Positions 45,162 through 48,724 of a stretch of DNA of 48,724 nucleotides are shown here, piece after piece. Position 1 is the first letter of the stretch. Each line of letters starts with the position of its first letter. Where the stretch lies: contig JAFEEH010000094.1 in NCBI GenBank assembly GCA_018241185.1, forward strand, positions 1-48,724, read 5' to 3'. The notes under the pieces are model-generated. The model was not told the origin of the DNA and ran no database searches. It saw only the letters and a program-made list of their open reading frames with translations. The position numbers and the translations under genes were made by a program. This DNA is from Pseudomonadota bacterium. Its GTDB lineage: Bacteria; Pseudomonadota; Gammaproteobacteria; Burkholderiales; Burkholderiaceae_C.

Positions 45162-45227
45162 TTTGCTATGAAAATGAGAGCTGCCCGCGCAGGCAGGGCG
45201 AGCGCTGGAGGCCGATTTGGCTTAGAA
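45162..45227 (+). repeat. Dispersed ~60-bp repeat, copy G
   Basis: TTTGCTATGAAAATGAGAGC, TGCCCGCGCAGGCAGGGC, GAGCGCTGGAGGCCGATTTG and GCTTAGA. The complement of its TTA (45222-45224) is the TAA stop of the ykgJ-like gene. Confidence 0.88.
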
Positions 45228-45533
45228 GTCCGCGAGCGGCATCAGGCCGTGCCGGCTGCGCGCGCGTTGGCAGGCGTCGCTGCCGGCTTCCAATTCATGG
45301 CACGGCCCGGGCCGCCATTCGTAGATCCCGCAGGCCACGTGGTCGCCAATGCGGCCCGTCAACGCGGCGCAGCGCGGCGGCGTGTGGTCGGTGCCGCGCA
45401 GGCGGCACAGCGTGTCGTTGAGTTCCACCGCCAGGCCTGCAGGCACACGGCCGCCCTCGCTGTCCAGTTCGTGGACGCTGAAGTCGACGCGGAAGGCGGC
45501 GCAGCAGGCGCCGCAGCTTTGGCAGGGGTTCAT
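45222..45533 (-). CDS. YkgJ-family Cys-cluster protein (zinc/iron-chelating domain)
   Basis: A 103-residue protein. CQSCGACCAAF at 4-14, then CRLR, CAAL, CGIYEWRPGPCHEL and a final Cys form the conserved metal-binding set. Function is unknown. The start at 45533 is set by the conserved MNPCQSCGACC; the frame upstream overlaps the carotenoid oxygenase gene. The stop codon lies inside a dispersed repeat. Confidence 0.87.
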   Translation of the reverse strand: MNPCQSCGACCAAFRVDFSVHELDSEGGRVPAGLAVELNDTLCRLRGTDHTPPRCAALTGRIGDHVACGIYEWRPGPCHELEAGSDACQRARSRHGLMPLADF

Positions 45534-45592
45534 CGGTGGGGGCGTGCCGGCGCGATGCGGCGGCGCCGATTCTCGCCCCGCCACGACCGCGA

Positions 45593-47128
45593 TCAGGCCG
45601 GCAGGTACACCGCGTGCAGCCCCAACGGCATCACGCGCGGCAACACGCCCTGCGCGACCGGCCCGGCCGCCAGCTGCCGCGCATCGAAGACCGAGAACAG
45701 CATGGCGCGGCGGCGGAGGTCGAGCGCGGTGCCCAGCAGCCAGCCGTCGCCTTCGCGCGCGCCACGGCCGGTGCGCGGCACGAAGACGTGTTCCTCCGCC
45801 ATCACGTCCGGGCCGTAGCGGTAGCGGTCGATGCGGCCGCTCGCAACGTCCAGCCGTGCGACGGCGTCGAACATCGGCTGGTCGCCCGTGCCCACGCGCT
45901 GGGCCACGAAGACCTCGCGGTGCCGTTGCGAGACGCGGCGCGGATCGACACGCGGGAACTCCACGCGGGAAGCCAGTGCATCCTGCCGTGCGCGGCCACT
46001 GCGCAGGTCCAGCCTGAGCACGGTGAGCGTGGTGGGCGGCGGCACGTCGTGCTCGCCGCGCATGATGTGGCGCAGACCCTGCGTGGCGTACGACGCATCG
46101 TCCGAGCGCACGTAGTCGAGGTGGATCAACTCGCCCTTCGCGTCTTCCCAGGCGTTGCCGACGTGGAAGACGAAGCCGGCCGGCAGCACGAACCAGCGCG
46201 GCGCGTCGAGCCGGTCCTTGGGGCACACCAGCACGCGCATGCCCAGTTCGGGCCGCCACACGTGGCTGTCGAGGAAGGTCGCGCCCGCTTCGGAGCGCGC
46301 CACGTCGAAGACCAGCGGGGGCAGCAGGAACACGAGGTGCCGCTCCGTGACTGCGAAGTCGTGGACCATGGCGATGTCGGGCACCTTCATGCTGGTCGCC
46401 TGCACGCCGCGGCCGTCGGGCGAGATGCGGTAGATCGACAGCACGCCCTGGCGGCTGCTGATGCCGAAGTTCCACAGCACGCCGTCGGGCCCGACCTTCG
46501 GGTGCGCCGAGAAGGGCATGCCGGCGTAGTCGGCGGTCCAGGTCTTCACGCCCAGGGTGTCGAGGCTGGCCGGGTCGACGCGCGTGGCCGAGCCCCCTTC
46601 CCACAGCGCGAGGAATTCGCCGCCGTGGCTCACCAGGCTGGTGTTGGCGACGTTGATCGAGTCGGGCGAGGTGATCGGGTCCATGCCCGGCGGGAATGTG
46701 CCGAAAGCCGCGCGCACCGGGCGGCCGGCGGCGCTATCGGCCTCGAACTTCTCGGTGCGCACGAAACGGCCGCGGTGCACGATGCCGCCGGCGCCGATCT
46801 CGTACTTCTGCACCATGCCGTCGCCGTCGAACCAGTGGTGGTAGCGCTGGCCGCCCAGCGTGTGGCGGGCCGGCCCGTTGCGCAGGAAGGCGCCGCGCAG
46901 GTCGGCCGGCAGGCGGCCGTGCAGTTCCAGCGGCATCGGCGCCACATCGGCCTGCAGGCCCTCGAAGCCCATCTGCCAGGGGTGTTCGGCGCGGTGGCTG
47001 TCGAAGGCGGCCTGCCAGTCGTCGGGTGTGGGGGCGGCGGCGTGCGGCGTGAGCGCCTGCGCGCCGCCGGACAGCAAGGGCAGGCCGGCCGCGCCGGCCA
47101 GGCCTCGCAGGAAATCGCGGCGTTCCAT
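45593..47128 (-). CDS. Carotenoid oxygenase (RPE65 family), Tat-exported
   Basis: A 511-residue non-heme iron dioxygenase that cleaves carotenoids or related stilbene/lignin compounds. The four iron-ligand His residues of the seven-bladed propeller fit His209 (SAHPKV), His256 (VHDF), His322 (FHVGNA) and His505 (LHAVYL). The N-terminus MERRDFLRGLAGAAGL is a twin-arginine signal, so it folds in the cytoplasm and works in the periplasm. AAGGAG precedes the ATG. The substrate is undetermined. A DUF2141 gene lies 26 bases upstream. Confidence 0.93.
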   Translation of the reverse strand: MERRDFLRGLAGAAGLPLLSGGAQALTPHAAAPTPDDWQAAFDSHRAEHPWQMGFEGLQADVAPMPLELHGRLPADLRGAFLRNGPARHTLGGQRYHHWFDGDGMVQKYEIGAGGIVHRGRFVRTEKFEADSAAGRPVRAAFGTFPPGMDPITSPDSINVANTSLVSHGGEFLALWEGGSATRVDPASLDTLGVKTWTADYAGMPFSAHPKVGPDGVLWNFGISSRQGVLSIYRISPDGRGVQATSMKVPDIAMVHDFAVTERHLVFLLPPLVFDVARSEAGATFLDSHVWRPELGMRVLVCPKDRLDAPRWFVLPAGFVFHVGNAWEDAKGELIHLDYVRSDDASYATQGLRHIMRGEHDVPPPTTLTVLRLDLRSGRARQDALASRVEFPRVDPRRVSQRHREVFVAQRVGTGDQPMFDAVARLDVASGRIDRYRYGPDVMAEEHVFVPRTGRGAREGDGWLLGTALDLRRRAMLFSVFDARQLAAGPVAQGVLPRVMPLGLHAVYLPA

Positions 47129-47154
47129 GGTGAGGCTCCTTCGCGGCAGCGCGC

Positions 47155-47592
47155 TCAGCGCAGCGTGATGGAAGTGGTCATGTCGCCCTGGACGTCGATC
47201 ATGGCGTCGTCGAACGTGGGTGGGCCCATTTGACCGCGCGCGTCGCGGCTGAAGCCGGTGCGTTCGGTGGGCACGCCGACCACGTTGGTGTCGACCTTCC
47301 CGTTGCCGTTGTCGTCGTGGTAGGCCGAGAGCGCATAGCGGCCTGGCGCAATGTCCTTGAACACCACGACCGTGACGGGTTGGGCGGCCGGTGCGCGTTG
47401 GCCCTGCGCCATGCCGGTCATCTTCTTCCAGGCGTCGGCGCTGGTGTACAGCGCGACGTTGACCGTGCCCTCGGTCGACCGGGCGCCTCGCACCTCGACG
47501 GTGAGGTCGGCAGCATGGCAGGCCGCGGCGGCCAGGGTGAGGGCGCCAAGCGTTATGGCGGCGAGGCGGCGGGCGGGCGATGGATGGGGCAT
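47155..47592 (-). CDS. DUF2141 secreted protein
   Basis: A 145-residue exported protein. The signal peptide covers about 1-28 (ending CHAA). The mature domain has VEVRGARSTEGTVNVALY, DIAPGRYALSAYHDDNGNGKVD and a C-terminal strand. This is the DUF2141 pattern with an acidic DxNxNGxxD loop that may bind calcium. The start at 47592 has AAGGA upstream. It sits directly before the carotenoid oxygenase and is probably in the same operon. Confidence 0.87.
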   Translation of the reverse strand: MPHPSPARRLAAITLGALTLAAAACHAADLTVEVRGARSTEGTVNVALYTSADAWKKMTGMAQGQRAPAAQPVTVVVFKDIAPGRYALSAYHDDNGNGKVDTNVVGVPTERTGFSRDARGQMGPPTFDDAMIDVQGDMTTSITLR

Positions 47593-47816
47593 GGCAAGTT
47601 CCTTCAGCGGGAGGAGGGCGGCGGCTGCTGTCCTTGTCCCGTACTGTCCGTGAAGTCCTGGCATGTGGCGAGCGCCGTGCGACGGAATGCGCGCTGCCGG
47701 CGCGAAGTGCGGTCTTCGCCGTGCCACGGTCCATCCGACGGGGCGGTCAGTGATGAAAGAAACAGGCAATTTCCCGTCGAACTGGCGCGCGTCGGGGCCG
47801 TCTGCCTTCGAGTGCC

Positions 47817-48386
47817 TCAGCGCGACTCTTTCGCGGCGGCTGCACGCGCAATGCGGCGCAGCAAGCGTCTGCGGATGAAACCGCTGGCCGGACGGATCAG
47901 CAGCCAGTAGGGGCGAAAACGTCGCAGGCTCTGCGCATCGGGGCAGTGCACCCGCGTGTGCGTGACCAGCACGGTGCTGCCGTCAGGAGCGGGCTTGGCA
48001 TCGAAGTTGAGCACCAGCTTGGCCACACCGGGACGTTGCAGGCCTTCGAAGGCCGCGGCATCGCGCAGCGGCACGAGGCCGTAGTCGGCCTGCCAGAAGG
48101 CGCCGGCCAGGCCGAATGCGATCTCGCGGTCGCCGTCGCGGCCCAGGGGCGTGAAGTCGGCGAGCCCGAAGCTGCCGCGTCCTTGCAGCCGGGACGGCGC
48201 GCCGAGACGGCCCATCAGCCGCGATGGGAGTTCGCGCAGGGCGATCAATTGCCGCGCCAATGGATCGTCCGCGACGTCGGGGCGCTGTGCCGCGTCCAGC
48301 ACGCGGCCGGCCGGCGCGTCGATCCGAAGGGCATGCCGCTCGGCGAACTGGTAGTGCGGCAGGTAGCGCTCGATCAGCCCGGCCAT
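47817..48386 (-). CDS. SRPBCC-like protein, hypothetical
   Basis: A 189-residue protein with strands and a long C-terminal helix fitting a START/SRPBCC-like lipid-binding fold (VLVTHTRVHCPDAQSLRRF, then PYWLLIRPASGFIRRRLLR). It starts 20 bases after the argF stop, so it may be co-transcribed with argF. The ligand is unknown. Bases 47593-47816, before the DUF2141 gene, hold nothing I can identify. Confidence 0.7.
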   Translation of the reverse strand: MAGLIERYLPHYQFAERHALRIDAPAGRVLDAAQRPDVADDPLARQLIALRELPSRLMGRLGAPSRLQGRGSFGLADFTPLGRDGDREIAFGLAGAFWQADYGLVPLRDAAAFEGLQRPGVAKLVLNFDAKPAPDGSTVLVTHTRVHCPDAQSLRRFRPYWLLIRPASGFIRRRLLRRIARAAAAKESR

Positions 48387-48406
48387 GCGCGGCACTCGCT
48401 GCGCGT

Positions 48407-48724
48407 TCAGGCGATGCGCCCGAGCAGCAGGAACTCCATCAGCGCCTTCTGCGCATGCATGCGGTTCTCGGCCTCGTCCCACACCACCGACTGCGGGCCG
48501 TCGATGACCTCGGCCTGCACCTCCTCGCCGCGGTGCGCGGGCAGGCAGTGCATGAAGAGGGCGTCGGGCTGGGCGACGCGCATCATCTCCTCGTCGACGC
48601 ACCAGTCGGCGAAGGCCTTGCGGCGGGCCTCGTTCTCGGCCTCGTAGCCCATGCTGGTCCACACGTCGGTGGTCACCAGGTCGGCGCCGGCGCAGGCCTG
48701 CAGCGGGTCGCTGAAGGTCTTCCA
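48407..48724 (-). CDS. argF: Ornithine carbamoyltransferase, C-terminal part
   Basis: The last 105 codons of ArgF/OTC, which joins ornithine and carbamoyl phosphate to citrulline in arginine synthesis; the rest lies beyond the right edge. DVWTSMGYE is the ornithine-binding region, HCLPAHRGEEV carries the catalytic Cys, and the ENRMHAQKALMEFLL end is typical. Confidence 0.95.
   Translation of the reverse strand, partial: WKTFSDPLQACAGADLVTTDVWTSMGYEAENEARRKAFADWCVDEEMMRVAQPDALFMHCLPAHRGEEVQAEVIDGPQSVVWDEAENRMHAQKALMEFLLLGRIA

Noticed and set aside
45536-47233. 565-codon open frame on the plus strand
   Set aside because: Antisense shadow of the carotenoid oxygenase gene.

Overview
The window is about 49 kb of GC-rich, densely packed bacterial chromosome. 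Gene content, codon bias and the dispersed short repeats point to a beta-proteobacterium of the order Burkholderiales, most likely Comamonadaceae (Variovorax/Acidovorax-like). Nearly all of it is housekeeping or metabolic core. The clear exception is a low-GC three-gene block at about 27.1-32.5 kb.

Layout. 1-7.5 kb: a probable VgrG N-terminus running off the left edge, mnmH (tRNA 2-selenouridine synthase), then a minus-strand run of metG, two small lipoproteins, a CHMI-family isomerase and a secreted alpha/beta hydrolase. 6.0-8.1 kb: an SDR plus lipoprotein operon divergent from a TetR regulator, with two operator-like palindromes between them. 8.2-16 kb: isocitrate dehydrogenase, a YceH-family protein, a lipoprotein, a NylB-like serine hydrolase, an NTF2-like protein, a patatin and the Fe-S carrier apbC. 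16-20 kb: a LysR regulator, a 30-residue hydrophobic ORF, an FdhF/YdeP-type molybdopterin oxidoreductase and a small winged-helix-like protein. 20-27 kb: fadE-type acyl-CoA dehydrogenase, an XRE/MmyB-type regulator divergent from a four-helix membrane protein, and acnA with a strong terminator.

27.1-32.5 kb: the foreign block. It encodes a 1215-residue helical-repeat protein with a C-terminal GHKL ATPase, a stand-alone receiver domain, and a receiver domain fused to a nucleoside phosphorylase. This is the architecture and gene order of the Detocs anti-phage two-component system (dtcA-dtcB-dtcC). It lies between the acnA terminator and the wreck of an FTR1 iron permease gene, next to a Fur-box-preceded feoAB operon.

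33-48.7 kb: feoA-feoB plus a Cys-rich FeoB-associated protein, a large duplicated lipoprotein, an FAD monooxygenase, an SMI1/ankyrin-like protein, the kynB-kynU-kynA operon (tryptophan to anthranilate), a RibD-type reductase, a DUF899 protein, a YkgJ-type Cys-cluster protein, a Tat-exported carotenoid oxygenase with a DUF2141 partner, an SRPBCC-like protein and the C-terminal part of argF at the right edge.

A second theme is a family of about 60-bp repeats (head TTTGCTA, tail GGCCGATTTGGCTT), with six good copies and one degenerate copy. One copy lies in frame inside metG and one supplies the stop codon of the ykgJ-like gene. A different GC-rich repeat appears to be inserted in frame in the oxidoreductase gene.
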